64,000 nucleotides of DNA from Hyperoplus lanceolatus (lineage: Eukaryota > Chordata > Actinopteri > Uranoscopiformes > Ammodytidae), in assembly GCA_026929865.2 (NCBI GenBank), contig CM049400.1:19601501-19665500 (forward strand). The letters are read 5' to 3'. The notes under the pieces are model-generated. The model was not told where the DNA came from. It saw only the letters and a list, made by a program, of their open reading frames with translations, and searched no databases. Shown here in pieces: positions 49,223 through 62,943 of the stretch (positions are counted from its first letter, which is position 1; the number at the start of each line of letters is the position of its first letter). Position numbers and translations under genes: made by a program.

Positions 49223-51259
49223 CTCCCTTTTTCCCCATGAGCATCCTTTTGGTATCATTACTGGAGACATGTGACAGTGTAGCCCAGCTGGTAATTCAGT
49301 GAGCTGTCTGCTTGTGAAAATGTCAAACCAGACTTTCACAATAACACTTTATGAGGCATGATGCACCAACGGAAACTCCTCACTTGGCTTGTGTTGATTA
49401 AGAAAGGCTTGCTTTAGCCTTTTAGAGCCTGAAGAAAATTATAGCGTATGTGCAGTGTGTTTATAATTGTGTGTGTGTGTGTATTTGCGAGTGCAAGCCT
49501 GCATAATAGTTGTTTAGTTCTTCTTTTGTTTTCCCGCTCCTTCCCTCCCCTCTCTTCTCTCCTCCGGAACTAGAGTGGCCATGTAAGCTCCTGAGGTCCG
49601 TAAAAGGGGCAAATGAAGCTGAGTGTTTGTGTGTTTGTTGGAGTGCAGAGAAAGAGAGGAGGAGGAGGAATAACTTAACTCTCCGCCCAGCCTGAAAAGA
49701 GGAGGTGAAAAATGGGGATAGAACCATGATGTCACTGGCAGCCAATGGGAAGTGTGGGCTGGGGACTGTTCAAGCTGTCCCGCTCCATCCACCAGCTGCC
49801 CCTCTTTTGCTGTTGGTACAGTCAGGCCAGGCATTGGTTTTACCCAGAGTCTGTCCCATCTCTGACCTTTGACCCACATGCCTCTCCTATAACAAAACCC
49901 CACACTCACACATAGTGTCACACACTCCTGAGACCCGCTTTCTGTAGCTGATACTGTAGCTGACTTGTTGTTGGCACTGAAACCCTGTCCATAAACTAAA
50001 TACAGCCTGGAAGAGATTAGATAGGGAACTGCAGTCTGTCACTGCCATGGTTTCCACCTTCTCTCTATCCTGACTGTGCTGCTTGTGTTTGAGACAAAAA
50101 AAGTGAACTTGAGACTTGCGTCATGGTAAAATCTGATTAGCACCAAAACCTTTGGTTTAAACTAAGGAGCTGTGTGTGTGAGTCAAACTTACTGGAGGTG
50201 ACGTAACCCGATCTGGGACTTGAAAACAGTGACGTTTTTTTTTTAACACTACACTCTTCTGTGTTGACTTTGTTTAACTGCGGTACGCGGTGCTGTTGTT
50301 ACCTCATTGCTAACGAGGACATGCTTTTATGAGTTCACTGTGTACTGCATAGCAAGAGTTTTTTTAGTGTAAATGTGCCTTTATCTCAACTGTCATTTTC
50401 AGTGTCTGGGTGTAAAGGACATGTCTAAGGTAAAACAGCACCTTTAGATAAAGTTAAAACATTTTCCATTATTGGTCCTCTTTGGTCTTATCAGTATGTA
50501 AACATGATACACAGTGAGCAGTGAGTGCCTTTTATTCTTTGGCGTCGTTCAGCTGTCCGTGAAGTACCTGCAAGCTGATAAGGAAATTGGCAAAAACAAG
50601 CAAGTGATTTTGTGTATTTATGAGGAAAAGTTATACCCCCCTATAAGCCTTTTTCATATGAAACGAAGCCTTTGTATATGACAGACTGGATCAATACACT
50701 ACTGTTTCTACTGTGATACCATCTGGAACCGTGGTACCTTATCAGACCAACACACTTGAAAGGACTATCCTATAAAGTCTTGGTGCAGGCTCTCCAGTTG
50801 AGGAGAATGGTTTCAGTGTCCCATCGTAACAGATGTTAACTCAGGGCTGAACTGGCAGAACTGAACACGCAGCTTGTCCTTCTTAAAGAACGAGTGCAGC
50901 CTGAAAGGAACGATACTCTGTGTACCCTGAAGAAACTCACTGTGAAAATGAAATTAAGTGGAGGAAAAAGGAAAAAAACAACAACCTAAATCCAGATGTC
51001 ATATTTGAAATGGCAAATAGGATTGTACAGAACGTCAGTCTCCACTGAGGTGGCAGACACTGAGGCGTATATTCCAGAGAGAAGAGGGAGATGCACTGGA
51101 GAGAAAACGGCATTTCACCGCAGTCTGCGTGCATGCCAGCAACCAGCCACTGTCATCTGAAAGACAAGGAGACTGCAGGCAGGCAGACATACAGACTGCA
51201 GTGAAGGCTATGTATGTGATATCCAGTTTGGTTACATGGTCCTAAATATGACTCCTTGG

Positions 51260-51399
<140 letters not shown>

Positions 51400-53807
51400 G
51401 AAAAAAACAACAATCCTGTCACACACACACACACATATGCACGCACACAAAATGTATCCAAACTGAACCGTAATTTCAGGATTTACAGTCCACTGGCTAT
51501 CAGCTCACTTATCAACTAATGGCTTTCTTATTGTTTACGAAGCCCTCCATTTTAACCTAGTATCAATGCTCGCCATTAACACAAACATATCCCCATCAGC
51601 TTTTTAGTTTGAGGCATATGTTGCTACGCTTAATCAGGATTAGGGCCTACTTGAAGTCAACGTAAAATAAAAATGTGTCATTCTGAGTCCAGACACAGTG
51701 CCAGCAGAGAGAATGTATGCCGGACAGCATGCCAGGATGAAGTCTGGGCAACGTGTGCCTCAAAGCTGCCGATGGCTATCCACAGAAATAGGCCTTGGCA
51801 TCTGAATTGCTACTATTCTGATGCTGTGATGAGGATAGACTGAAGACTCTATGGCCATAGAGTAAACATGTTACACAAGTACTGCACATGGGCGCCTGCA
51901 ACATGTTACTGGTACGGTTAGTCACACCAAAAAATACGCCGCGAAAAAAGAAGTATTTAATGAAGTGCCGTTGAGTCGGGTGAATTATGTTGAGAATCAA
52001 CATGGGTCAATATCGCTAGGGGTTCTCTCTGGGTAGCAGGTGGGTACACAGCCAGGTGTTAGACTATGCCTGCACACTTCCAGCACCTGAGCCAAATGAA
52101 GCAGTACGTTCATTTTATATGTATGGTTTGTTATGTTTCTCTCCAGGGTTGCATAGTAAAGCCTGTGTTTGATGGATACCAAGCACCAGCAAGGCTTATG
52201 CAAGTCACCAAGCATTCGTCTTTTAGTGATCGTCTTCATGGGTGTCTCCTCTACTTTCAACGAGAGGGATTAGAGTGCAGTGTAGGAGGCTGAAGAGATG
52301 TGAGGGCTTGACACGCTCTCACAAACCCCCACCAGTCACCCAGCTAGCAAAACAGCCAGCCAAACACAGCTCGCCAGCCAGCACAGCACTGCCAGGAAAC
52401 ACACTGTATTTAATGAAGCAGATCTGGGAAGCCAGGTATTTTTAGAAGCCCCTTTTTTCACAAAAGGAAACACCTCTGAACGCCCCCCCGAAAAAAAGAA
52501 CAAACAAACGAACAAATTGCCTCAGTTCTTCCCTAGGCTGCTTTTCACATACTAATGCCTATCTTAGCATCTTACTTGGCTATTCAGCGTGTAACCTTGC
52601 CTGCAACTGATGTGATGATTTTAAACTGCCAGTGTTTTTGATTTCACCCTGCTGAATGGATTGACTGTCACATTGTTTTCTTAAGATGAACAAATCAGCA
52701 TCAGAAATGGCGTGGTTGATGCACTTACCTGTAATAAGAGTTACAGAATCTCTGTAATAATGCTTGATTTAGACGTGACATTCAGAAGGGAGTGATTCTG
52801 TGCCATAAATGTGAACGGTAGTTTAGAGGGTCTGTTTTTATTCTATTTTAATTAACTCTTCAAGGCATGACTGCCACTATGAGTGATCACTATGATCCTA
52901 AGAATAAGTTGCCTGATTTAATGTGGAAGTTTGCGACAGAGGCCCATCTTTATGCTACAAATACAACTGTTGATGGATGAGCTGGGACATTGGGCCTTCC
53001 AATCGTCTGGCTTACAGAGATTTAGAAGTTCATCTTGGTCGGGCCGGGGCTTAGTTATGGAGTTTGACCCCACCACTCAGCGCTACCCCTGTGAAGTAAC
53101 TCCTTTTTAATGGGACTTGGGTGTGTTTATTCTCACTTTCTAAATCTTTTATATAAATGAGCAAACCTTTGTTATTGATTCATCTTCTGAATATTTTCTT
53201 AGTTAATTAAATAATGTTTTCTCTAGAAAATAATGGAAAATACCTCTTTCAATCGGAGTGACCAAGACAAGGAAGCATATCTAAATTGTTTGATTTATCC
53301 AAGCAACAATCTAAAGCCCAAAGATATTTACTCTAAATGATACCGTATATGAACATGACACAACATTTATTTTTTGGCAATCATATGTATAGTTAACCAA
53401 TCCTTTTCCACTTTACAGTAAACTGCTCAAGAATTAGGATGAGTTAACCCCTCAGTAACATGGTTTTCCCTAGTTTCTATTAACCACATATAATCTTATA
53501 ATGGCTTATACTTAATAATTACTTGCAATGTATTATGCCAAGCAATATCAGAATATTCATACACATTTAATTCCTCGTTGTTAAGCTGGATCCTCTTGCT
53601 CACTTTTTCCTTTTTTTTAAACCTGTCTTTAATAGCTTTCAGACCGTCCTCTTCCTCTTCAGTGATAAAAACTCAAAAGTGTTTACACATGTGACGGTGC
53701 TTCATACCTGTGTGTGTCCTGTTAGTAAGAGCAATCAACAACAAAGTAATAACAGCAGCAGCTGCAGACTGGGCTGAGGCCTGGGGATAGAAGGAAGGGG
53801 TGTGCTT

Positions 53808-53810
<3 letters not shown>

Positions 53811-53841
<31 letters not shown>
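53811..53841. repeat. (TG)n microsatellite
   Basis: 31 bp of pure TG. Confidence 0.95.
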
Positions 53842-53842
<1 letters not shown>

Positions 53843-56800
53843 GTGACTGAATGCGAGTGAGGGGAAATGCCACGCATGCCTGATCACACAGACCAGCACA
53901 TAGTTGTGTGAAAAACACATTGCTGGTCTTTAGTGGGCATGGGAGTGGAAGAGACCTAGAAACACTGGGACAGGGAGGAATGGGCTCACACACACCTTTG
54001 TGCGCAGGACTGAACAGAGATTTAGCCAAGCTTTCCTGAGCCAGCTGTCTGTATGAGAAAATCACATCATAATGCTGTGCTGTGTTAAAAAAAAGAAAAA
54101 AATCCTCTGATCAGCAGAATGGTCTTACCGAACAGGCAGAGAGAGAGACACTCTGAAAAGGTGAAAAACAGCACTTCAGATTAGATCAGTCCATCCCCTA
54201 CACTTCACTTGAGACTCTACCGCTTTAGCACTAAGACAACGCTGGAATCTGTGATGTGGTTTGACTTTGGCTGTGAGTGGAGGAAGCGTCCTCTCTCTCT
54301 GGCCGTCTGGGCTGATGTGGTTTAAACAAGTGTCTGGAGTGATCCACTGGGGGCTCCCAGGGAGGATCGGGTGGCTGGATGAGGATGTGGCCTGATGGAG
54401 CCCAGGGAGCTTGCAGAGAGAGAGGGGGGGGGGGGTTGCTCCGGATAGGCCTGCCGCCGTCTGCTACTGTACTCCTGTTCAGCTACCTTACTGTCTGCTA
54501 CGACTGTTGGCTCTGGTAACCTGAGCTCTGCAGCGCCTCTTGATCTGCCATGCACAGTGCAGTGGATTACTGTATGGTAGAGGCAATACTTCAGTAAATG
54601 GAGGTGACGCAGAGATAAATGTAATCATGCCCTAATGGAGCTGTGACCCCGTTTATGTTGTGGAGCAGGGACAGACGGTGTGATTGACACTTAACGTGCA
54701 GCTTTACTGCAGTAACAGCCTTCGGAGTCGTGCAGCCGCCATGATTACATCATGTCGCATGTCATGCAAAAAAGAAAAAAAATGCAATTCATCTTAACTA
54801 AATTTATAATCTTGCATTTGAAGAAAACTGCCTTTAAACTCAAAAGTCAGTTCAAATGTCTTACATCCCGCACAATACCTTCATTTTGAGTTTAATCTGA
54901 GCTCCCTTATAGCCCAGTCATGAGTTGTTATTTAGCTGACGTTCCATTTAAGGGTCAGCTCTATTACAGGAAGAACCTTTTCTATGGCTTGTTGTTGAGC
55001 GAGCTGCTGCGTCTGTTCAGGTTTTCCCTTAACTTATGGTTTCTCAGGAGCTGTGGAAAAGCCATGCTTAATCACTATGGTTACGACTCCCCCTCCCCTC
55101 CTGCTCAAGAGAGGACTTGTTTACCATCTCTGCTCCAGACTCAATAACATGTCAATCATCCGCATTAGTCCCTCCCCTGCCAAGCAGCCATTGGTCGAGC
55201 AGACAGCTCCCAGTTTAACCTACACCCTCCCCTCCCCCCCACACCCTCATCCCTGCCTTCCCTCCCCTCCAGGGCCACTGTGAATAATGAATGATTTCCC
55301 AACTGTCTGTCATGCTTCCTACTTATCTTCAATGACACAGGGAAAACATGCTGCGCTTTGATAAGTTATAAAGAATGAAACGTTTGTTTTATTATTTTTT
55401 TTATCAATTATATGTTACACTCTGGCTGAAGCCCCAGGCAGGTTGGGGAAAATTATATCAGCTTTACCCAACTCCATTTATATTTTTACAACCTTACTTC
55501 ATCTTCATAGCTGACAGTGGCCTGCTGCTGGCAGTAAACGTGTCACCAGCCTCCCAATGTAAACAGTGTAGTAGTCTACTTACACAGCGTGCTCTCAAGT
55601 AAACGGGATATGACTCACATTCAAATGAGGCGCACTGCTGCACTGCAATCCTCCTCCTTCTCTGAAGCTCAAGCGTTCATACTCAATATTGCAATGCATT
55701 TGTTTCAGAGTCCAGCTTTGCACCCTTTCACCCATCGTCCTACCACACATAAGGGTGGGAGCGGTACTTGGACATGGATTTTGCGATACCTTCATTGCGG
55801 TGTTGAATCTATAATAGCCCCATTCTAATAAATAAGGCATTTCATTGTCTTCAAAACATCAGTAGTGGTTTGGCAACGTGTCCTTACACAGCAGTGTTTA
55901 CCCTATGTCCACTGCCGCTGCTGAATTATGCAGGAAATTGACGGTGAATGCAGCGGAGCAGCAGAGGGAAAGGTTAGCAGTAAATTGTCAGCCTGGCAGT
56001 GAATGTACAGTACAGGCTGCAGTGTTTCAGATAATAAATGCTGCAGCATCTCAAGACCAAGACAAGTCTCTTGTGTTGTTTTCTCAACGGCTGGGAAGGT
56101 GAAGAGGTTTTGGTTTAGCAAACATCTCCGCTGTGCTTCTGATTAACGTTACGGTCTGTTCGCTGAGCAGGAAATTTTGAATTTATTTTCAAGCTGTTCT
56201 GACGCACATAAGTTGGTGCCAGCATTGCATGCTCGTAAACATACGATGCAGCTGCTGAAACATATTTGCTGTTTCAGCCTTTGTGTAAAGTTGTAAAAAG
56301 GGAGTTGACATCCAATTATCCTTTACACTAAATAAGTAATTAAAGAAACAAATGCAGAAACATATCATAAAGAAAGATCAGGCCTTTATTGTCTGAAAAT
56401 ACATGAGTGGAGTGTGTATGAACTAAACGGGGAGACTGAGGCCACAGGACAGAATGACTCTGGTATTTGGAACTGGTTTGGTTTTGAACCTTTCCATAAT
56501 TTTTAAGTTCACTCTGTGTCGTGACGGCAAAAGGTAGAAACACAAGCAACCTGTTCCATCCGTTTTTAAAGAAATGTGAATAGAATAGTGAGAAGAGAAG
56601 AGAAGAGAAGAGGCAAACCTGGCCAAGAGAAGAGGGACCAGCAGTACTTGCAGAGCATGTCCCAAAACACAAGTGCAACTCTATGCATAGTTTACTGCAA
56701 GCCAAGATTTAAGAGATGGAGAGATATCACTGGGCAGTCACAACATCGCAAAGGCCGTAGTGCCTAATATCTTATCAAAATATTGACTTAATTTAGAAAA

Positions 56801-57269
56801 GTAATATGGTGATACAATACCATCACCACACACACATCGTTTTCAAAGCAGGCAGTGTTGAAATCTCGTTGTTGTGGGGATTGGAGCACCTTTTTTTTGT
56901 TGATACAGACTTTAGGGAATGGGGAGTGGTAAGGCACGGTTGAAGAGCGCTGGGTCACATGACCCTGACCCCCCCTCTTGCATACTGCACTTTCAGAAGG
57001 GAAGGCCAGCCTGATGGAGGATACATTTTGATGTTTGGCGCCTCTTTTGCTCTGCTGCAGGCTCACATCGTGTATCTCTTTTGCTCATACTCTATTAACT
57101 TAACACACGTGTGTTATTTTTATCTTTATTTCCTCTTTTTCTTTTCTCACAATACGCCTCCACGATGATGTGTGTTGCTAAAATAGCTCCCTCGTCTCAG
57201 GTTCCCGTAGCCATTCCTGAAGTTGTTATTGTGTTGTTGCAGCGGAACAAGGGATTAACATTCTTCCCG

Positions 57270-57287
57270 CCCCCCCCCCCCCCCCTT
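57270..57287. repeat. Poly-C run
   Basis: A C run of about 17-18 bases; similar runs lie at 58914-58929 and 46787-46798. Confidence 0.85.
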
Positions 57288-59200
57288 TGAATCCTCTGCG
57301 GCCTTCTGAGACATTCTGCGGATTCCTTGCGTAGTCCGGCAAAATGGAGGATACCTTTTTAGAACAAAAAAGAAACATTGTGACGTACGGCACTTTTCTG
57401 TCTTTCAGCCCATTAGCTAGGCCTCTTCTTCCCCTCTCTGCGGCTGTATTTTCACAGAGATCGTAGGGATGCACCATGCAGCTGTTCAGACTTAGGCTCC
57501 TCAGTACTGACTGTTGTCTTGTTTACTATTGATGAAATAGAGCCGGCTACTCCACGCGTCGCAGTCATATACAGTCTATGGTTGCAGGGGGAAGGCTGGT
57601 GGTTGGCTGTTGTGTCTGACCCGTCTGTGATTGCTCAAAGCAGGGAAAGAGGAGGAGGGACGGAGTGTTGTGCAACTACTGTATGAGAGAGACTTCATCA
57701 CCGCCACTGAGCAGTCCCAGTTCATTGGAAAAGTTACTTGTCTCTATACTTTGTTCTGAGCCGTCTTTACTTAGAGGCACACAGTATGCACTTGATGAAC
57801 CTGATGACGCTTCTGATTTATTCCTGCTCATATTAACACATCCACCCAGGGGACGACAGGGAAGGTAACGGTCTCATCTGAAGAGGACCCCCTTGTTAGG
57901 TAGTCCCCCCTTCCTTTTGAAGTATTGGAAAAACCCACAATGCCCTGCATAGCTATGTGTATAGAGCAGCAGCGTGGAAATATGGCCCGCATTAGGGGCA
58001 TCTATAAATAGTGGATTGTATCCTTGATACCACGGGTTGTTTGGTCACACAGTAAAACCAGGTCGACTTATATGGATTTAAGGCGATATACCCCCCCCAC
58101 TGCTTTCTTTTGGCGGAAGGTATGCATGTTTGGAATTTCTCTTCATTGAGGAATCTGTTGAAATGATGCAGAAGGAAGGGACCTCCTCCGATGAGGCTCA
58201 TTAGAGTTTGCCTTGGCTGCCCCCTTTTGGTAGGATTCCAAGAAAAATTAAGCCTGATGCTGTTTCTTTTTTTTCTCTCTCTCTAACCCCCCACTCTGCG
58301 AATATGCAACACTGATCTGCCTGCTTTAAACACTCATGTCAGCGTCACATTTCCCATCAAACCACGGCCGTGTCATATGAGAACCTATGTGCATTGGAAT
58401 TTGATGCTGTCGTTTTTTTTAAAAAGATCTTCGTCATTATTTTTGGACCACATCCAGAATAGTTGGATACACTATTCAAGAGGTACCCCAGAGCTTGTCA
58501 AGTCCTTGTGTGGCAGAACATGTGCGTGGTGAGAAGCTGAACATAGCGCAGGAAAGGCCATACGACTAAATGCTGTAGTCTAGTCTACTCTCCCACGCCA
58601 TGACGTAAAAGCTATTTAACGCAGTAACAAGTCAAGGTCTGTCTCATCAGGAGACAGTGCCTGGAATTTTCTGACGTACAGCAGTGTATTGAACAATAAA
58701 GAGTTTGTATCAGGTGTATTTATGAATGAATGAATGAGATAATATTTGTTTTAGTTTTTTTATTAAATAGCTTGACGTGTTTGTCCTTTCCATAAGGTCC
58801 TGAAAGATTTTTTCCAAATAGACAATTTCACCTATTCTGCAACTCTAATATTGACTGTATATGAGACGGAATGGCAAGTATCAGAGAAACTGTCAGGAGC
58901 GGGAATGACCGCGCCCCCCCCCCCCCCCCTGAAACTAGAGTTGGCACTGTGGGAGTGTGTGTTTGCTCTGCAGCGATGCTGTAGTGCACCGTCACGTCCT
59001 TAACCTACACAGATGTTTTGTGAAGCAACATGAAATATTCATCAAGAGATTAGTTCAGCAGCCGGCTTCACTCTCTCTCTGATTCACAAAGCAAACCGCC
59101 GATGTGCCGACACCCTTGTTTAATTTAAAAGCAAATAAACAAGCACGGCTCCTTTTCCTCTCTCTGACTCTGCAATTGCATGTTGGCACACGTCACGCAC

Positions 59201-59227
59201 GCACACACACACACACACACACACACA
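59201..59227. repeat. (CA)n microsatellite
   Basis: 27 bp of CA after two CGCA variants. Confidence 0.9.
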
Positions 59228-60589
59228 TATTCTTCATCAGGTGTGCTCTAATAACTTGGCTGCCTGCACAATTCTTAATATGCAAAAAAGGCAGATTTTC
59301 CATGTGTGTGATTGGTTTCTTAACAGCTATACACAATTCATCAGAGTACCCAGGAACAGCTCCTTATTACGACAGAGACTCCTCAAACAGAGAGCACAAA
59401 GCATCTCATGAAACCTCATGACCTTCTCAAATTCATTCATACAGGTCCACACACACTCAGGTGCTTCTTCTATGAAGTGGACCCGGAAATCTCTGCCTGC
59501 AGTGTTTCACGAATAGTTAACAGTGGTAATTGTCTGCTTTCTTCCCTTGACGTCTACTTTACCTCAGAACATTTCTCTCTTCATACAGAGGCTACAGTGC
59601 AAATATGTTTGAACCTTGAAAAACAGACACTCGATTTAAGTGTAAAGAGATGTAGTTGATCAATCTAGGCACTGATATTATTTCCTTGGGTCTTACTACC
59701 TTAATGGGTTTTTGGAAAGACTTACGCTCCACAGTTGAAGGCTGAGACATCACTGGTCATTTTGTAATCTCTGTTTGATAAATCTGACAAGCTGTCAGAA
59801 ACCACCATCTGTCAAATCCACTGTCTGCCCCGAGATACGGGAAAGGCTACGTGTTATTGATAACACATTGTTATGGGCTTTGGTCTCTCAGTGATGCTTG
59901 GTAAACAGTGAGGACCTTCTATTATTCATGTTGCTCAAGCTTAATATAAAACATGCCACAGGATTTTTTCATCCTGACTTTTCCCCCCCCCCTCAAAGCT
60001 TGAAAGGAAAAATGGAAAAACTCCTCCTGTACATGCACATTTACAGATGCATACATAAGTACACATGGAATTACCAGTTTATTAGATACACTAGATAAAG
60101 CTAATGCAGTCAAATGTAACAGCCTTGCAATTAATCCTGTTTTCGTGAACAATATTATGTTCAGTGTGTTTTATTCAACTTTCTGGTCATCTGTGGAGGA
60201 TCTAATGTATGGTGCTGTTTAAGTGTATTGTGTAACATTAACAGCCAGGTGTTACCATGATTTTTTCCACCCCATTTAGATCAACGAAGGTGTTGCATTG
60301 TAGTTCAACTGTTGTGATAAACTGGTATCTGCATTCTCTGTCTGTTTCCAAACAGACAATAACAACAACATGTCTTCATATACATTGTGTGCCTTTTTAA
60401 TCACTTCTTAAGTTCTGTAGCTCTTCTGCATTTGCACATGACATTTACATCACAACCCACATCCCTTATGAGTGACCTTTATCATCCTGGACTTTGTTTT
60501 AACAGTGTGTCCAGTGGTGCAGACATGTTTACCACAACCAGAGACTGACCTCTTCCCCAACTTTCTCCTCCCTGTCTCGTCTCCTCCAG

Positions 60590-60890
60590 TATGCCCAGAA
60601 CACTGCAAGCTGGCCTGTACAGACAAGGGGGAGTGTTGCCACAGCCAGTGCCTGGGCGGCTGCACTGAACCAGCCAATGACATGGCCTGCTTCGCCTGCC
60701 TCCACTACAACCTTGAGGACCGCTGTGTGCCGGACTGTCCTCCCGGCACCTACAAGTTTGAGGGCTGGCGCTGCATCACCATGGAACTGTGCTCTCAAGT
60801 GCACCTGGCCGGTGACCCCCACTTTGTCATCCACCGAGGAGAATGCATGAATGACTGCCCCTCTGGCTTCACACGCAATGACACTAACCG
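60590..60890 (+). CDS. igf1r: igf1r exon 3: cysteine-rich domain
   Basis: Codes for most of the cysteine-rich domain between L1 and L2, which contributes to IGF specificity in this family. Acceptor AG is at 60588-60589 and donor GT at 60891. The 301-bp exon is two bases, 99 codons and two bases; its first two bases complete the valine codon begun in exon 2, giving QKVCPEHC. All 15 cysteines expected for this exon are present, in the human spacing pattern (CxxxC, ECC, QC, GC, AC, AC, RC, DC, RC, LC, EC, DC). TYKFEGWRC and FVIHRGECM resemble IGF1R. The stretch between LCSQ and FVIH is short and lacks the extra cysteine pair of the insulin receptor, the best single argument for IGF1R. It is four codons shorter than my recollection of the human exon (313 bp). 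Confidence 0.95.
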
Positions 60891-62180
60891 GTAAAGATGT
60901 ACCCCTTTTTACTTTTAGTTGTTTTGGTCCTGCTGGATCTGTACATTCCACCGTGCCAGGTGATACAATGAATGTACGAAATATTAAAGGTGCACTTTGT
61001 AACTTTGGGTGTGTCTGAGAAATTAACATTTTGTAAGGTAATTTCTCATAACTGAATAAAGATACTTTCCTCACAGGAAAATTGGTTCCCCCGAAACCCT
61101 GTTTGAAAGATAAAAAGCTACCTGAAAAGTTACTGGTTCACCGTTGTTGTTTGCAGCAGCAGGGCCCACAGTTTTGTTTACAAACATGTTCTAGTCTTTC
61201 ACATTTGGTTCCAGGTGACGAAAACATATTTTTGCTTTGATTTAATGATATAATTATTCTTTACTAAGAATTCCATGTAGGAAAAATGTGTTTTGTAAAC
61301 AAACTGTGGGCTCTTCAAATGTAAACAAATCCATTTCCTCTGAAACTGCATAGAGCATAAGTGGAGTTCATGAAGCTAATCATTTTACAATGTGTCTAAG
61401 TTTGTGTTAAGGCTTGAGTATTCTTCCTTAATGTTCCGTACTTGAATGAGAGAGAGCCAGAGGTCCTTGTATTATTTCCTGCAATTGTTTCTCTGATTAC
61501 CGATGTGGTCTTCTCCTCAGTATTCAAAACTAAAGCCACTTGTGTGTTGACTGTGAACTTTTGCATAATTAATTAATTTGCATGAAGTATCCTTCAGCTA
61601 AATTCCACCTGACCAGGCCCCATTTACAGGTTCCTTTCGTTAAGTAGGCCTCAAAGCTTGAACTGTTAAAGGTGAAGAGCATGGTGGACTATAAATGATT
61701 CAAGTTGGGACTTCCCAGGCTGTTTAGAGAGAGTGAAATGTGCTCAACAAGAGTGCCTTGTTTTCAACTCACCGCTAGTAGATTGAACAGATTGATACTC
61801 AAGGGTTTTAAGAGGAGACTCTGCTCAAACATCCACCTGTCATCTCCATTGTTTGACATTGAACTAGAATAGGAGAGCTTTTTTCGCGTTTGCAACTTTC
61901 CTCCCTGTTTTGTCTTGACAATTCCCAAGCAGTCCATTCCGACTGTCAGCTGCTGTATATATTTTGGCATCCAGACGAGGGCCCATAAAAGATTGAACTC
62001 TATGTGCGATTGGGGACGTTGTATCATGCGGTGAATTTATTTGTCTGAATCCTTTGGAATGCTTGGGATCCAGGGAGTGGAAAGATGATTTCAGGGCGAG
62101 GTATAACAAGTTCCCATTAGTTTTTTCTCACACTTTGACACAGTCTTTATCACCCCCCCTGTTGTTTCTTCTATATACAG
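60891..62180 (+). other. igf1r: igf1r intron 3
   Basis: 1290 bp between exons 3 and 4. The part at about 60984-61320 is MITE-like and is listed separately. The rest (61321-62160) is unremarkable, and the 3' end has a C/T-rich tract before ATACAG. Confidence 0.9.
60984..61320. repeat. MITE-like segment with internal hairpin in igf1r intron 3
   Basis: Begins TTAAAGGTGCACTTTGTAAC, a start shared by many teleost MITEs. Inside, CCCACAGTTTTGTTTACAAA (from 61165) pairs with GTTTTGTAAACAAACTGTGG (to 61310), with arms of about 22 bp and a loop of about 100 bp. A matching right terminus was not found, so the end is approximate. Confidence 0.5.
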
Positions 62181-62317
62181 TATGTTTTGCAGTGCCTGCA
62201 TCGGCCCGTGTGATAAGCCATGCACATCCTCCGTCATCGACTCCGTGGATGCAGCTCAGTTCCTGAAGGACTGCACGGTTGTTGAAGGCAACCTGGACAT
62301 CAACCTCCGTCGTGGAA
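62181..62317 (+). CDS. igf1r: igf1r exon 4: end of cysteine-rich domain, start of L2
   Basis: A 137-bp exon (one base, 45 codons, one base). The acceptor is the AG at 62179-62180. A second AG at 62191-62192 lies inside the exon and is rejected because it would remove the conserved MFC that matches human MYC. The sequence reads MFCSACIGPCDKPC and then VIDSVDAAQFLKDCTVVEGN, matching the IDSVTSAQMLQGCT region of IGF1R where L2 begins. All five expected cysteines are present. The donor is GT at 62318 and the last codon is completed by exon 5 (RRGNNIAS). The linker between the last cysteine-rich cysteine and IDSV is four residues shorter than in human. Intron 3 before it is 1290 bp and intron 4 after it is 481 bp. 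Confidence 0.94.
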
Positions 62318-62798
62318 GTGAGTACAGCTTCCCAAAAGGCACAATGCTTTTAAACACCACATATACTGTCAATGATTCAGCGTGACAGATAACACCACAC
62401 TAACAGCACTGACTTTGGTTTACAAAATGTCACCACAAAGAAGATTATGCCCATCCAAACACTACGATTACTGAGACCAATAAAGCTCAAGAGCCTGCCG
62501 GTCTGAGCTGCTGATGGTCGCACAGTGAGGGCCACCGAAACGACAATACATCTGCTTCCTGCGGTCTAACCCAATTATCACATTATGCTTTAATGCTGTT
62601 TAATTTCTCAGTTGACAGCGGGGGCTCACAAGCTAATCTCCAAGTATGATAAAGCTTACACACTTTAGTGCTCATTGGGATATTTGCATTAACAGCTAAT
62701 CTGGGTGCCATAGTAGCAGTAGGGGGTCCCTTTGGATTTTTTTTTAATGGGGCTGTCATATGCTGTTTTTTCCCTTTCCTTTTGTGTGTGTGTGTTAG
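62318..62798 (+). other. igf1r: igf1r intron 4
   Basis: 481 bp. No repeat or regulatory element recognised. The 3' end is a T-rich then TG-rich tract ending in TTAG. Confidence 0.9.
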
Positions 62799-62943
62799 AT
62801 AACATCGCGTCTGAGCTGGAGAGCTTCATGGGATTGATCCAGACAGTGACGGGCTATGTGAAGATTCGACACTCCCACGCACTTGGCTCGCTGTCTTTCC
62901 TCAAGAGCCTGCGTTACATCAATGGGCAGGAACTCATCGACAA
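62799..62943 (+). CDS. igf1r: igf1r exon 5: L2 domain, first part
   Basis: Codes for the first strands of L2, the second leucine-rich ligand-binding domain. The 145-bp exon (two bases, 47 codons, two bases) has the same length as I recall for the human exon. The acceptor AG at 62797-62798 ends a GT-rich tract and the donor GT is at 62944. The motif [11 protein letters not shown] followed by [23 protein letters not shown] is nearly identical to IGF1R and clearly different from the insulin receptor version (LKIRRSYALVSLSFFRKLR). The end of the exon (INGQELID) diverges more from human (ILGEEQLEG) than the rest does. Confidence 0.95.

Noticed and set aside
62191-62192. Alternative acceptor for exon 4
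   Set aside because: It would drop the conserved MFC and break the phase with exon 3.
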